A stretch of DNA of 64,000 nucleotides. It comes from UBA1952 sp965246765 (lineage in GTDB: Bacteria; Bacteroidota; Bacteroidia; Chitinophagales; Chitinophagaceae). The first letter of the stretch is position 1, and each line of letters opens with the position of its first letter. This document shows, in pieces, positions 1 through 9,967 of this stretch. A program made the translations under genes and the position numbers. The stretch lies in NCBI GenBank assembly GCA_965246765.1, contig CBDFFJ010000004.1:1-64000 (forward strand), written 5' to 3'. The notes beneath the pieces were generated by a model. It ran no database searches. It was not told where the DNA came from and was given only the letters and a program-made list of their open reading frames with translations.

Positions 1-77
1 TGCTGGCAGTTTAAGAAACAGGCATTGTGGGACGACACCTGCTTAACACGCCTTCCCTACCTCTTATTACAATCTGC
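1..77. other. window edge, no gene recognised
   Basis: Short stretch downstream of the leftmost gene. No convincing coding frame, hairpin or RNA gene is visible. A plus-strand open frame enters from the left edge but continues antisense through the DinB-like gene, so it is probably a shadow. Confidence 0.4.
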
Positions 78-575
78 CTATTTCTCGTCTGCGCTTGGGC
101 CGTATATGCTGGGCAGCGGCACATCGTTCATGCGCAGGTACACGCTGAGCTGTCCACGGTGATGCACCAGATGGTTCAGCGCAAAAGAGCGCATCACCGC
201 GATTTTTGGCATTGTAAAAAGGACATGATCGCCGCGACGGAGCGTCCATGGCTTCATAAGCGCTTCCATATCCGTGGATTGGAGCGCCTCTTTAGCTGCT
301 GCCACATTCTCATCAAACACACGCAGCAGATCTGCATTGCTCTCCGGCTTGGGCGATTGGTAAGAGCCATCACTGAAATCCAGCCCGTCTTTTTTTACGG
401 CCATCGTGATCCAGGCAGGTAATTCTGCTACGTGCGCTGCCAGGCGCCCGAGAGGAAAGCTTTTCTCGTGGGGCTTGTAGTCACGTTTTTCAAAAGGAAC
501 GCGCTCCAGCATCTTACGGGTGTTGGTCGCCTCTTGGGTAAACTCATTCAGGACGCCCTGGATCATATCGCTCAT
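78..575 (-). CDS. DinB family protein (DUF664-like)
   Basis: A 165-aa soluble protein with the DinB/YfiT four-helix-bundle pattern: an N-terminal helix, a central histidine in the RLAAHVAELPAW segment and a second histidine pair in the NHLVHHRGQL segment near the C-terminus. These three histidine positions usually form the metal site of the superfamily. Members act as metal-dependent thiol transferases or damage-inducible proteins, but the substrate here cannot be read from sequence. The start at MSDMIQG was preferred over an upstream ATG that would add 18 unrelated residues. The gene stands alone, with a terminator of the neighbouring gene just upstream. Confidence 0.85.
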   Translation of the reverse strand: MSDMIQGVLNEFTQEATNTRKMLERVPFEKRDYKPHEKSFPLGRLAAHVAELPAWITMAVKKDGLDFSDGSYQSPKPESNADLLRVFDENVAAAKEALQSTDMEALMKPWTLRRGDHVLFTMPKIAVMRSFALNHLVHHRGQLSVYLRMNDVPLPSIYGPSADEK

Positions 576-619
576 GGAGTAGTGGTTTTTGCTTAAAATA
601 AAAACGCCCGTAAAAATAA

Positions 620-647
620 GCGCCCGCATCTGGATGGATGCGGGCGC
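620..647 (-). terminator. Rho-independent terminator of the T9SS cargo gene
   Basis: An 11-bp perfect GC-rich stem (620-630 with 637-647) with a 6-nt loop. On the minus strand it is followed by a T-rich run. It sits 28 nt after the stop codon of the secreted protein gene ending at 675. Confidence 0.8.
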
Positions 648-674
648 CTGTCATATTCTTAATACAGATCGTGC

Positions 675-2027
675 TTATTCTACAATCGCCTTCACGCTGC
701 CCACGCTCTTGCCATCATCCACGCGGATCATATAAGTGCCGGCGGGAAGCGCTGCAGGAATCTGAAAGCGGTTTTCGCCTTTCACAGCGTTGTAAGACCT
801 TACAAGAAGCTCGCGGCCGTTCATGTCGTACACGCGTGCAGTAAGCGTTGCGGACTGCTGTATCGCGCATGAGATGGCAAACATTCCGTGAGCTGCAGGA
901 TTCACAACCGTTACCGGCAGTGACGCTGTGCTGAATTTTCCAATGCCGGTGCTGACCGTACTGAACTTCCAGGCCGTCGAGTCGTAGATGCCGTAAGAAT
1001 GGTAGCCGGCAGTGTCAAAAGCGGTGGAATCAAAAGTCACATGGTAGGTGGTGTTTGACGCAAGACCAACGCCGCTAATGCTTACGATATAGCCGCCGGT
1101 AACTGTTATGGAAGCAGAGCTTGCCGCAATCGTATTCGTTGTCTGAGTCTTACGGTTCTTTATGTAGATGTTGCCCGTACCCTTCGTTACCTTCTTGTCG
1201 AAAATCAGCGTAAGATTGCTCGCCGGAGCTACGCCCGTCGCATTGTTAGCCGGGGTCATTGAGATGATATTCGGGCGCGGGCTGCCTGCTGCCGTGCCGG
1301 TCCAGTTCAGGGTTACATCGTCAATGGCTGAAGAAGCGCGGTTGTTTGCTCCCGATGTAGCGCTGTCAGTGACAATCCGAATCCATACAGGGCCTGCAAT
1401 ATTATTCAAGCCGGTACCGAAGGATACACTTACGGAGTTATTAGCGTAAGTAAAGCCGCCGGTCGTAAGGGTGCCTGTAGCTGTCGCGGAGCTGAAAGAT
1501 GTTGGAATCGCGCCCATGCCGTACTGCACCTTCCATTTTGTAACCCGCTGCGATGAGGAATCCAGCGATTGCAGCTTGAAGCTCATGCTGAAGTTGGTAA
1601 GACCGGCAGTGTTGGCAAGCAGCAAGGCAAAGGAAGCGCCAGAATCAGTACCTGGAAATGAGGCGCTTGTGCCGGAAACCTGGCGAACGCCGAGGGCGCG
1701 GTCCGCCGCATTATTCTGGCCGGCAGTGTCCGTGCTCAGTGGCGAAAATGAGGCCGTATTATTTGCAGACGCGAAGTTTTTATATCCGCCGGCAGTTGAT
1801 TTCCATGCCGTGTTGCTGCTTGGCGTGAGAAATAGTTTGGATGACGTGTCCTGAATAATACCAAGTGCGGAAGAAGTAGCAAAGTTGAACACATGCCAGC
1901 CCGTAGGCAAGCCACCGCCGAGCCCGTTGAAGTTTTGCGTGTAGGAAGTACCGCTCAGCGTGAGCGACTGTGCGCTGGCTGCAAGCGTGGTTCCTGCGGC
2001 AAGAATGAGTAAAGCAATACGTTTCAT
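675..2027 (-). CDS. secreted protein with Ig-like (Big_5) domain and T9SS sorting domain
   Basis: A 450-aa exported protein. It has a Sec signal peptide (MKRIALLILAAGTTLAASAQ), an N-terminal beta-rich region of the kind found in Bacteroidota extracellular proteins, then an SbsA/Big_5 Ig-like domain starting near PNIISMTPANNATGV. The C-terminal ~70 residues (VYDMNGRELLVR and LPAGTYMIRVDDG motifs) match the type IX secretion C-terminal sorting domain, so the protein is probably carried across the outer membrane and anchored or released. The start at MKRI avoids a 10-residue non-hydrophobic extension. It lies downstream of the TonB receptor and DUF5689 genes on the same strand, separated by a terminator. 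No catalytic domain was recognised. Confidence 0.85.
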   Translation of the reverse strand: MKRIALLILAAGTTLAASAQSLTLSGTSYTQNFNGLGGGLPTGWHVFNFATSSALGIIQDTSSKLFLTPSSNTAWKSTAGGYKNFASANNTASFSPLSTDTAGQNNAADRALGVRQVSGTSASFPGTDSGASFALLLANTAGLTNFSMSFKLQSLDSSSQRVTKWKVQYGMGAIPTSFSSATATGTLTTGGFTYANNSVSVSFGTGLNNIAGPVWIRIVTDSATSGANNRASSAIDDVTLNWTGTAAGSPRPNIISMTPANNATGVAPASNLTLIFDKKVTKGTGNIYIKNRKTQTTNTIAASSASITVTGGYIVSISGVGLASNTTYHVTFDSTAFDTAGYHSYGIYDSTAWKFSTVSTGIGKFSTASLPVTVVNPAAHGMFAISCAIQQSATLTARVYDMNGRELLVRSYNAVKGENRFQIPAALPAGTYMIRVDDGKSVGSVKAIVE

Positions 2028-2116
2028 GATCGTCTGTTTCTTTAGTTTGTGGCGCAAAATTCCGGGATTAAAACCGGACTTAAAGCCATGTAGGTTAATA
2101 AATTTTTAAGCAAATG

Positions 2117-2141
2117 AAAGCCCGGTGTTCAGCCGGGCTTT
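2117..2141 (-). terminator. terminator after DUF5689 lipoprotein gene
   Basis: A 9-bp stem (2117-2125 with 2133-2141) and 7-nt loop, 15 nt past the stop codon. The downstream T-run on the minus strand is weak, so partial read-through into the T9SS cargo gene is possible. Confidence 0.6.
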
Positions 2142-2155
2142 CCAGTTTCAAGTTT

Positions 2156-3613
2156 TTAATACACGTCAATGGCCGGGTCGCGCAGCTTGATCTCGTTCGG
2201 CGTGAAGATGGTCGCGATGCCGACAAAAGTCTTAGGCGTCGTTGGTACCGGCGTGGAGGCAAACGTAGCACCGGAAGCAGTGTAGAGGCTGATGTTGCCG
2301 GTGCCGTCTGTAAGCGTCTTATTGCCGCTGTAGGTGCCGCCGCCTGTAATGGTAGCATTCACAATCTTTACGAGCACGGACTCGTACTGACCGAAGGAGG
2401 CGTTAAGCTGCGCAATGGTGAGCTGAATCGGCGCAACCGTTTTGCCGGTGGCCTGCTTCGTTATCTTAGACGAGGTAACGCCGGTAAGCTCAAGCGCGCC
2501 TTGGTAGGGCTGCAGCTTCGCTCCGGTCGCGTCAATTACCAGCGAGTCACCGAGCGCAAAGGAGGCGCCGCTCATGTAAAGGATAATGCCCTTCTTGCTG
2601 CCGTCTTCCAGGATAAAGTTGCCAGTGGCGGCATTGCCCTTAGATAAATCCGATATGACGGTTCCGGAAATTTTGAGCGCAGGTAGTGTGATGGTCGTAG
2701 TGCCGGAAGACATCCTACGAAGGCTGTCAATCGTCACCGGCGTAGTAGCCGTTACGGCGCCGCAGCGATCGGCGTAAAACTTTACATCGCCTGTGTCGCG
2801 GATCACGAGCTGCGGTGTATAAGAAGAGCTCTGATAAACCGTGTAGATGCCGGTAATGCTGCCGCGACCTTTACCAACCTTCAACGCATGAAAGTCGGCG
2901 TAATTGCTGGTGCGCACTACAAGCGATGCGGGGCTGCCAAGACAGTCTGTGATAGTACGGTTTGTGGTAACCGCCGGATCCGTATAAGTAAGGTTTGTGT
3001 CGGTAAACTGCACATCGCTGATAGTAATCAGGCGGCCAACAAGCACACGGTTTGCGGTAGAGGCGCTCATGGTGCGCACGGCTGCCAGGGAGACGACCGT
3101 GTCTTTCACCGCATTCCCTACAGCACCCTTTATAATGTGATCGCTGATCTCAGCGCCGCTGAGGCCATTCACAGAAAGCTGCTCTGTAAGCGAAGAGCCA
3201 AGCTCCATGGTGCCGGAGTTGTAGCCAAGCATCAGGCCTTTGCACTTAATATATACGCGGCGCCCAACGGGGTATTGCGTAAACAGGCTATAGGCGTTAA
3301 TGTCAATAAACAGCCCGCCGGTGCTGTCCTGAATAACGATTTGCTTGTAAAAGTTGCCTGAACGGTCATCCGCAACTACAATGCCCGAAATAGAAATGTC
3401 ATCTGTAATAAGTGTCGTGTCGCCGCCTGTTGACGAGGTGTAAAGGCCATTCATCGCCTTAAGCTGCGCAATGGTCTTCAGCGTGGTGCCCGCGGGTACG
3501 CCCGGGTCGTAGTTTGACGTGTCCGGCGGATTATCAAAGTTCTTTTTCAGGCAGGATGTGAGCGCAACAGTTGCCGCGATCACCAGTGATGCTGCGAAGA
3601 GTATCTTTTTCAT
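2156..3613 (-). CDS. DUF5689 domain lipoprotein
   Basis: A 485-aa lipoprotein: signal peptide with a lipobox ending LTSC (Cys21), then two DUF5689-type beta-rich modules (around residues 45-260 and 275-485, each opening with an IAQL- or IDSLRRM-like segment and containing GTVISD or GIVVAD strands with OB-fold character). DUF5689 proteins are outer-membrane lipoproteins found next to TonB-dependent receptors in Bacteroidota; their ligand is unknown. The receptor gene ends 27 nt upstream, so the two form an operon and likely one surface complex. Confidence 0.85.
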   Translation of the reverse strand: MKKILFAASLVIAATVALTSCLKKNFDNPPDTSNYDPGVPAGTTLKTIAQLKAMNGLYTSSTGGDTTLITDDISISGIVVADDRSGNFYKQIVIQDSTGGLFIDINAYSLFTQYPVGRRVYIKCKGLMLGYNSGTMELGSSLTEQLSVNGLSGAEISDHIIKGAVGNAVKDTVVSLAAVRTMSASTANRVLVGRLITISDVQFTDTNLTYTDPAVTTNRTITDCLGSPASLVVRTSNYADFHALKVGKGRGSITGIYTVYQSSSYTPQLVIRDTGDVKFYADRCGAVTATTPVTIDSLRRMSSGTTTITLPALKISGTVISDLSKGNAATGNFILEDGSKKGIILYMSGASFALGDSLVIDATGAKLQPYQGALELTGVTSSKITKQATGKTVAPIQLTIAQLNASFGQYESVLVKIVNATITGGGTYSGNKTLTDGTGNISLYTASGATFASTPVPTTPKTFVGIATIFTPNEIKLRDPAIDVY

Positions 3614-3640
3614 AAAAGCAGTAGTTAGAGAGAATAGACT

Positions 3641-6439
3641 TTAGAATTTAAGGCTGAGGTTGATAAAGAAGTTACGGCCCAGACCATAGAAGTATTTCGT
3701 GGCAAACTTGTCTGGATTGTTATCGGTAAAGTCGTAGCGCAGCTGCTCAAAGCCGCCCGTACGCACATCGGCGTCAAATAGGTTGGAGATGCCGGCATTC
3801 AGATAGAGGAAAGTGCTGCGCGGCACTGCCTTGGTGTACTTTGACAGCAGCCATGATTTGCCGCCAAAAAGGTCAACGGTAAAAGCTGAAGGCAGCACAT
3901 GCTGGTCCAGGATGCTGTGGTAAAGCGGGCTGCCCGTTTGCACGCCGGATATCGCCAGCTCCGTCCGCTGGTCGGGTGAAATATCTACATAATTCCGGTC
4001 AAAGTAGTTGAAGTTGATGCTGGCATACCAGAAACGCTTGGAGCGGTAGTTGAAGCCAAGCGTATAGGCGCTTTGCGGGCCTGCGGCAATGTAGTAGTTC
4101 TTTATGTACACCTCCCGTGCGCTCGCCGTGCTGGTAGTGTCATTGTCCCGGTATATGCCCACGGACTTCGGATTTTCTGTGTAGAATGCCTGGCCGACCG
4201 CCGCTACGCCGGTCACCGACAGTGCCGAAGTCACCTTAACCTCGGCAGCCAGTTCCAGCCCGGTATTGCGGGTGCTGATGCCCTGAAGCACGTAGTTGAT
4301 AAAAGATTTAAACGCCGGATCGTCGTTATAATAACGCTTGATCTCGGTGGCGTCCTTAATATCTGTCGCGTAGCCTACCGCGCGTAGATTGTATTTCGGA
4401 GTTCGCATCAGGTAGCCGGCCTCTACAGAGCTGATCTTTTCTACTGTCGGACTTCCGATTGTCAGGTTGCGGGTGCGGGATGAGATGAATGTGTTTTCAA
4501 TCGCTGGCGCCTCTTGTCCGATGCTGCCGTTAGCGAAGAGATAGTTGCGGCCGTCAAGCTTGTATGTGACGCCGCCCTTAACGCTGAACGTCGTGAATTT
4601 CTGAACATCGCTTTTGCCAAAAGAGGCATTTTCAAAAAGCCCGTTTCGATATAGGCCCTCGCGGGAAAAGTCATTGTATCCAAGGCGGCCTGCGAGGAAG
4701 AAATCAACCTTGTTGTAGCTGAACCCGCTCTGCGCCCAGAGAATGCCTTTCTGAAAGCGGCTGATGTAGTCGTAATTATACTTGTCGCCCTGACGGATTA
4801 CGCGGTTTGGCGTATTCAGATCGTATTGATTGAAGGAGACATTAGGCACGTTTTGCTGGAAGGCAAACTGGTTAAGATTCAGGTAGAAATCGCCGCCCAT
4901 CAGGTCGCTTAGCTCGCGATAGCTCTCCGTGCGTTGCGAAATGAACTGTATGCCGGTCGTCAGCGTGATGTGCTCGCTTACAACTTTCTCCAGGTTCGTG
5001 TTGAATGTGTACTTGTGCACATCGTCCACATCGTTATAAATAACGTACAAGGATCGGCGACCCTTTATCGTATTCCCAGAAATGCCGTTGGCATCCGTTA
5101 CGGAGTCATAGTTCACATAGTTCTGGTTGTACAGGCCATCCCAGTTAATCTGCTTCTGCGTAAAAAATTCCGCGTTAGCCGGATTGAGCGTATTAAGTAC
5201 ATAATATGAAGGGAGATAACGGTAGTAATCCGGGCGCGGGTTGTTGGCGTTATAGTAATCCAGCGCACTGCTTTTGTTCTTGCCAAACTGGTATCCGATG
5301 GTCGTCTCCCAGCGCAGTGAGCTGGAAGGATTGTATTCATAGCTAAGAATAGTGACCGGCTGAAAGTTGTCGGCCACCTTGGCATTGCGCTTTTCACCAT
5401 TCTGATAACCCCAGTTCGGGTTGTAGAAATTTGAGCCGGCAATGTCCACCGTTTCTTCCGTTACCGGAGCGCTCTTGCCGCGGCGGGTTGGCGCGCCAAA
5501 GGTGATGAGATTCAGTTCGTGCTTGCCGCCGCCAAAGCGCTTGCTTAAGCCGCCGTAGTAGGAATACCCGTCATAGAAGGTGCCTTCAATGTAGCCTTCC
5601 TTAGCCCAGCGCTTGGAGACTGAAAACGACCAGGCCCAGCCGCTTTTCATCAGGCCGCTGCTCTTGGTCAACACGATTCGGTTGCGGTAGCTGCGATCGG
5701 TAAGCGAATAGGTGATGCGCGTCTGCTTGCGCTGACTGGACGCTGCCGCGTCAAAATAGACCGAGCCGCTTACGCCGCCAAAGGTGTACTCGGAAGGCTG
5801 GAGTCCATACGTATTGCTGCGACTGCAGAATACGTCATTGAGGCCGCCCCACTGTGCCCAATAGGCGTCGCCGGTTTCTACGTCGTTCATGGGATTGCCG
5901 TTTATCTGCACTTCCTGGCTGCTGCGGTTGTAGCCGCGCGGCTGAAAGCGGTACGGACCAAACACGAAGGCCGCTGCTGACACAAACGGGTCGCGCGAAG
6001 CGGCGAGCAGACCGCTGACGTTGCTCACTCTCACACCATCGTCCTCTGTACTGATTGAATTTTCCTCCAGCGCGATAACAGGTATCTGATTGCTCAGAGG
6101 CACGGCGCTTGAATCGTTCAGGCCCACTACAACGTTTCCAAGATCGGTAACGGCGTCATGCACATTAATGGTAATGGTGTCCGCTTTTGCAATATTCCCG
6201 CCCAGAACAATGGCGTGGGTGCCATATGGCACGCGGCTAAAAGTGAAATTGCCATCCGGGTCAGAATTTACAAGCTGCTTTAGTGCCGGAATGGTCAACT
6301 GCACGTCCGTAGCCGGTTGATTACTCACTGCCGTTATAAGTCGTCCCTTAACGAGGCCGGTGCCTGACTCCTGGCCGATTGCTAAATTCCAGAAAGCGGA
6401 CAAAAACAACAGGAGTGTTACGTGTATGTATCGTTGCAT
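3641..6439 (-). CDS. TonB-dependent outer-membrane receptor
   Basis: A 932-aa outer-membrane receptor. After a signal peptide (MQRYIHVTLLLFLSAF) comes a carboxypeptidase-regulatory-like domain (about residues 25-110), then a plug domain with QINGNPMNDVE, then a long 22-strand-type barrel ending in an aromatic residue (FFINLSLKF). It imports an unknown ligand using TonB/ExbBD energy, which are not encoded here. It is the first gene of an operon with the DUF5689 lipoprotein. The start at MQRYIHV is chosen because it begins the signal peptide; the in-frame extension upstream is charged. A TACTTTTG -7 box lies 22 nt upstream. Confidence 0.92.
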   Translation of the reverse strand: MQRYIHVTLLLFLSAFWNLAIGQESGTGLVKGRLITAVSNQPATDVQLTIPALKQLVNSDPDGNFTFSRVPYGTHAIVLGGNIAKADTITINVHDAVTDLGNVVVGLNDSSAVPLSNQIPVIALEENSISTEDDGVRVSNVSGLLAASRDPFVSAAAFVFGPYRFQPRGYNRSSQEVQINGNPMNDVETGDAYWAQWGGLNDVFCSRSNTYGLQPSEYTFGGVSGSVYFDAAASSQRKQTRITYSLTDRSYRNRIVLTKSSGLMKSGWAWSFSVSKRWAKEGYIEGTFYDGYSYYGGLSKRFGGGKHELNLITFGAPTRRGKSAPVTEETVDIAGSNFYNPNWGYQNGEKRNAKVADNFQPVTILSYEYNPSSSLRWETTIGYQFGKNKSSALDYYNANNPRPDYYRYLPSYYVLNTLNPANAEFFTQKQINWDGLYNQNYVNYDSVTDANGISGNTIKGRRSLYVIYNDVDDVHKYTFNTNLEKVVSEHITLTTGIQFISQRTESYRELSDLMGGDFYLNLNQFAFQQNVPNVSFNQYDLNTPNRVIRQGDKYNYDYISRFQKGILWAQSGFSYNKVDFFLAGRLGYNDFSREGLYRNGLFENASFGKSDVQKFTTFSVKGGVTYKLDGRNYLFANGSIGQEAPAIENTFISSRTRNLTIGSPTVEKISSVEAGYLMRTPKYNLRAVGYATDIKDATEIKRYYNDDPAFKSFINYVLQGISTRNTGLELAAEVKVTSALSVTGVAAVGQAFYTENPKSVGIYRDNDTTSTASAREVYIKNYYIAAGPQSAYTLGFNYRSKRFWYASINFNYFDRNYVDISPDQRTELAISGVQTGSPLYHSILDQHVLPSAFTVDLFGGKSWLLSKYTKAVPRSTFLYLNAGISNLFDADVRTGGFEQLRYDFTDNNPDKFATKYFYGLGRNFFINLSLKF

Positions 6440-6461
6440 AATGTTTATCACGAATCGGCGG

Positions 6462-6469
6462 CAAAAGTA
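6462..6469 (-). promoter_or_regulatory. -7 box of the TonB receptor operon
   Basis: The minus strand reads TACTTTTG, matching the Bacteroidota TAnnTTTG consensus, 22 nt before the chosen start codon. No clear -33 TTG was found at the usual distance. Confidence 0.4.
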
Positions 6470-6566
6470 AGCGTTCGCCCCGACAGGTATGCCCATTATG
6501 GCATTATGATATTGTTAGACACAGCTTGAGTCACCGACCTGACGCATGCTGCTTTACACTGTACGG

Positions 6567-9179
6567 CTAATTTCCGAATGACCGGTACCTCTTTTGGTTG
6601 TCGGGCTCCGTTTCAGACAGGGCCACATCGGCTGCATACTTCTCCGCAAGGGCCTTGCGCGATGCGTCGCTCTTTTTTCTATACGCATCTCTCAGCTCAA
6701 AGAGATTTGAGCCAATGTTGAGCCGGTACCCGCGGATAGGCTCGCCCTTTGCCATGTCTGCCAGCAGGCGAAGCGCCCGCTCAAACAGGGCATTATTCTT
6801 TACCGCATACGCATATCGCTCCACATTGTTGGCAAGGGCAACTTTCTCCAGGCCATAGACCCGTAGCGCCGTCTCTTGAAACCGCTCTATATCCGCGGGG
6901 GCTCCTTTGGAAACGATAGCCGTCCATGCAGCAGTCAGCAACGGACCTTTGGGATCAGCCTTGAGAATGTCATTGGCAAGGGTGTAAGCGGTGTCCGAGC
7001 CAATAGCGGATAATGCCTGCAATGCTGCGCCGGCTATATAATACGAACTGTCGCTTACGGCACTAATCATAGCCGGCAGCTCAGTCCGGTCTTTCCAGGC
7101 GCCAAGCACCGTAAATGCCGCAGCTCTCACCCTGTTAGACCCATTCAAAAACAGAATTTCCTTTACGTCTCTCAGCAAAGCGTCCTTCCAGGACTGGCGT
7201 TCTACGCCCGCAAGCTGCTGCAGTGCGTATAGGCGGATGCCGTAGCCTGTATCTTTCAGCGCAGTCTTCATAATTGCCGGCGACAGGTCGGCTGTTTCAT
7301 TAGCGATCGCGGCGTCAATAGCCAGGCGCTTGCTCACATAGTCGCCTGAGTAGCGGATTTGTGTCAGCCAGCTTTCTACAGCCTTATCCTCCCGGATGCG
7401 TCCCGGCAATACATGCTGCGCGTCGGGGATTATCACCGGGCGACTGCCGCCTTTCGCGTAGGGTATTGTGAATGTCTGGGAGCGATCCCTGATAAGCCAG
7501 TCTTCATAGCGGCGACCGCCGTCCTGCAGCACGCAGGCCTTCAGCGGCAGTGTGTAAAGGATGGAAGTATCCGGCGAGCTCGCCTGGCGCACCGTAACCT
7601 TGAGCAGCCCGGCGGCATCGTCGTAGGCGTAATGGACGCGCAGCACCGGATGCCCGCCGCGGTAATACCATTGATTGAAGAACAGTGCCCAGTCTTTTCC
7701 TGTTGCGGTTTCTAAGGCTAACCGCCATTGGCCAGCCTCCGCGCTTTCCAGCGCATTGCCGCACAGATAAAACTCCATGGATTTGGAGAAGAGGGTATCG
7801 CCGGCTATGCTGTGGATATAACGGAGAATTGATGCGCCTTTCTGATACGAAATCCGGTCAAACATCTCCTCCCGGTCGCGGTAATAGTAGCGTACCAGCG
7901 GCGGATCGGCCCGCTCAGCAGCCCCGAGATAACGCTGCAGATCATTCCATGCCTGTTCGTCTTCCGAGGCCTGCCCGTGCCTGTACCTTCTCCATATCTG
8001 TTCGCCATAAGTGGCAAAGGATTCATTAAGGGTGAGGTTGCTCCAGCTTTCGGCCGTCACATAGTCTCCGAACCATTGGTGGAAGAGCTCATGGCTTATG
8101 ATGTCTTCATTGCCTTCATCCGTCAGCTGGCGGGCAGTCTTATTGGCATATTCTGCGAACAGAGACGCGGTCGTATTTTCCATCGCGCCGCTCACATAGT
8201 CGCGCACTACTATCTGGCTGTATTTGTTCCAGGGATACGCCACGCCGGTAGTTTTTGAAAAACAGCTCATCATTTCCGGCGTATTCCGGAACATCTCTTT
8301 TGCATAAGGCCCGAACGCCGGCTCCGTATAGTAGCTTACTTCTACCGGCGCGCCCTGCGGGTCCTTCCAGCTTTCTTTTGCAATCGCAAACCGGCCAATC
8401 GCGAACATGGCGGCGTACACCTGTATAGGCTGATACATACGCCACTCGTCTTTGCGCAGACCGTCGCCCGTCGGACTACTTTTCATCAGCTGCCCGTTGC
8501 TAAGCGTCTGCATCGTGTCCGGCACGATGAGCGCAATGTCAAAGGTGCTTCTCTGGTTGGGCTTGTCAATAGTGGGCATCCAGTGGCTGTTACTTTCTGT
8601 CTCGCCCTGAGTCCATATCTGAATGGGCTTGCCCGGAATGCTGCCATCAGTGTTGATGAAGTACAGGCCACGGTCTTCGGTAATGGCGCGGGATCCGCCT
8701 ACGGGCTCTGCATAAGGTTGTGCCGTGTATTCAATGCGTATCAGCTGACGGCGTTTGACGGCGAGAGAACCGAACTCAAGACCCCGGACGTCAATTTTCA
8801 GCTGCTCGTCCTCATACCGGTAGCTGAGTGGCATCATGCTGCCGCTCGCGTCATTCTTTACCTGCACCGCTGCGATCTTCATGCTCTTCGCGTCCAGAAC
8901 GAGCGTGTCGGCGGGTGACGTATAGGCCATGACGCTTAGCAGCGCTTCACCCTGCGCCTCCTTCTTCAGAAAATCAAACCGGAGTATAAGACCCGTGTGT
9001 ACGATCTCCCATACGCGCGGCGTTGTGGCGCGATAGATATCCAAAGGATTATTGCGCGCGCTGACCGTGATGGTGTCCATCAAACGGTACTGAGGAGCGG
9101 CAAGCTTACTAGACGAATGGCAGGACAGTAGGAGCGCGGCGCAGCAGGCTGCCGGCAATACGCGGAGAAGAAACGGCAT
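6567..9179 (-). CDS. M1 family metallopeptidase, lipoprotein, with HEAT-like repeats
   Basis: An 870-aa aminopeptidase-N-like zinc peptidase. It has a lipoprotein signal (lipobox ending LLLSC), an M1 N-terminal beta domain, the exopeptidase signature GAMEN, and the zinc motif HELFHQWFGDYV followed by NESFATY, where the Glu is the third zinc ligand. Residues from about 620 on form alpha-helical HEAT-like repeats. It probably trims peptides at the cell envelope. The start at MPFLLRV gives the lipobox; an upstream ATG would bury it. The gene is monocistronic between the TonB receptor and a GNAT gene. Confidence 0.93.
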   Translation of the reverse strand: MPFLLRVLPAACCAALLLSCHSSSKLAAPQYRLMDTITVSARNNPLDIYRATTPRVWEIVHTGLILRFDFLKKEAQGEALLSVMAYTSPADTLVLDAKSMKIAAVQVKNDASGSMMPLSYRYEDEQLKIDVRGLEFGSLAVKRRQLIRIEYTAQPYAEPVGGSRAITEDRGLYFINTDGSIPGKPIQIWTQGETESNSHWMPTIDKPNQRSTFDIALIVPDTMQTLSNGQLMKSSPTGDGLRKDEWRMYQPIQVYAAMFAIGRFAIAKESWKDPQGAPVEVSYYTEPAFGPYAKEMFRNTPEMMSCFSKTTGVAYPWNKYSQIVVRDYVSGAMENTTASLFAEYANKTARQLTDEGNEDIISHELFHQWFGDYVTAESWSNLTLNESFATYGEQIWRRYRHGQASEDEQAWNDLQRYLGAAERADPPLVRYYYRDREEMFDRISYQKGASILRYIHSIAGDTLFSKSMEFYLCGNALESAEAGQWRLALETATGKDWALFFNQWYYRGGHPVLRVHYAYDDAAGLLKVTVRQASSPDTSILYTLPLKACVLQDGGRRYEDWLIRDRSQTFTIPYAKGGSRPVIIPDAQHVLPGRIREDKAVESWLTQIRYSGDYVSKRLAIDAAIANETADLSPAIMKTALKDTGYGIRLYALQQLAGVERQSWKDALLRDVKEILFLNGSNRVRAAAFTVLGAWKDRTELPAMISAVSDSSYYIAGAALQALSAIGSDTAYTLANDILKADPKGPLLTAAWTAIVSKGAPADIERFQETALRVYGLEKVALANNVERYAYAVKNNALFERALRLLADMAKGEPIRGYRLNIGSNLFELRDAYRKKSDASRKALAEKYAADVALSETEPDNQKRYRSFGN

Positions 9180-9273
9180 GAAAGTATCGGACGCCTTAAA
9201 AGACTGGCGGTAAAAGTCTGTCATTTCAATGAATCGCCTATCCCCTGCAGCGGGTGATTGGGACAGCGTCGCC

Positions 9274-9876
9274 TCATTGGCTGTCTATGGCGGATAAGAG
9301 GCTTTGCAGCCGGGCTTTCACAGCAGGCCATTCCTGCCGGATAATACTATACACCATCGTATCGCGAACCGAACCGTCGGGCATAATGCGGTCTGCGCGA
9401 AGCGTGCCCTCGTAGCCTGCGCCGATTTTTTCTATGGCAGCGCGGGAGCGAAGATTGGTATTGCGGGTTTTGAGCTGCACCCGGTTAAGGTTAAGATGCT
9501 CAAACAGGAAGGTGAGGAGCAGGAGCTTACATTCGGTATTGTAGCCGCTGCCCCATACAGTGGGTGTGTACCAGGTCCAGCCCAGCTCCAGTTTTTTATG
9601 CTCCGGCAGTATCTCAAACAGCCGCGTGCCGCCTATGATCCGGCCATCTTTCTGCGCCATAATGGTAAAGGGATACTGGCTTCCCTGAATGCGGTTGTTG
9701 ATGGCAGTAGCCAGCTCCCGCCGCAGCCGGACAGGGTCGCTGCCATCTACCGGAAGCTGAGACCAAATTGCGGGGTCGGCGCCGGCGGCAATGAGCGCAT
9801 CAAAGTGTGATTCATGAAGCGGCTCAAGGCGCACAAGGGTGCCGGAAAGGCGGATCGGGTGGGGAAGGGCTTGCAT
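9274..9876 (-). CDS. GNAT family N-acetyltransferase (RimJ/RimL-like)
   Basis: A 200-aa single-domain acetyltransferase. It has the RimJ/L pattern: RLSGTLVRLEPL at the N-terminus, GGTRLFEI, then LELGWTWYTPTVWGSGYNTE, which includes the acetyl-CoA-binding turn, and later NLRSRAAIEKIGA and EGTLRADRIMPDGS, which are typical of this subgroup. The substrate (ribosomal protein, amino acid or antibiotic) cannot be told. It diverges from lpxK, and a TAAGTTTG -7 box lies 13 nt upstream of the start. Confidence 0.88.
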   Translation of the reverse strand: MQALPHPIRLSGTLVRLEPLHESHFDALIAAGADPAIWSQLPVDGSDPVRLRRELATAINNRIQGSQYPFTIMAQKDGRIIGGTRLFEILPEHKKLELGWTWYTPTVWGSGYNTECKLLLLTFLFEHLNLNRVQLKTRNTNLRSRAAIEKIGAGYEGTLRADRIMPDGSVRDTMVYSIIRQEWPAVKARLQSLLSAIDSQ

Positions 9877-9889
9877 AGGACCAGAGTTT

Positions 9890-9897
9890 CAAACTTA
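9890..9897 (-). promoter_or_regulatory. -7 box of the GNAT gene
   Basis: TAAGTTTG on the minus strand, 13 nt before the ATG at 9876. Fits TAnnTTTG and implies a very short leader. Confidence 0.5.
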
Positions 9898-9967
9898 CCA
9901 GTTTAAGACGGCTTTGCTGCGGACGGCTCAATCATGCGAGATTCGCGTCACCAATGCCTGCTGCAAG

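Noticed and set aside
27..422. Open frame at the left edge, plus strand
   Set aside because: Antisense to the DinB-like gene; the protein looks random and basic.
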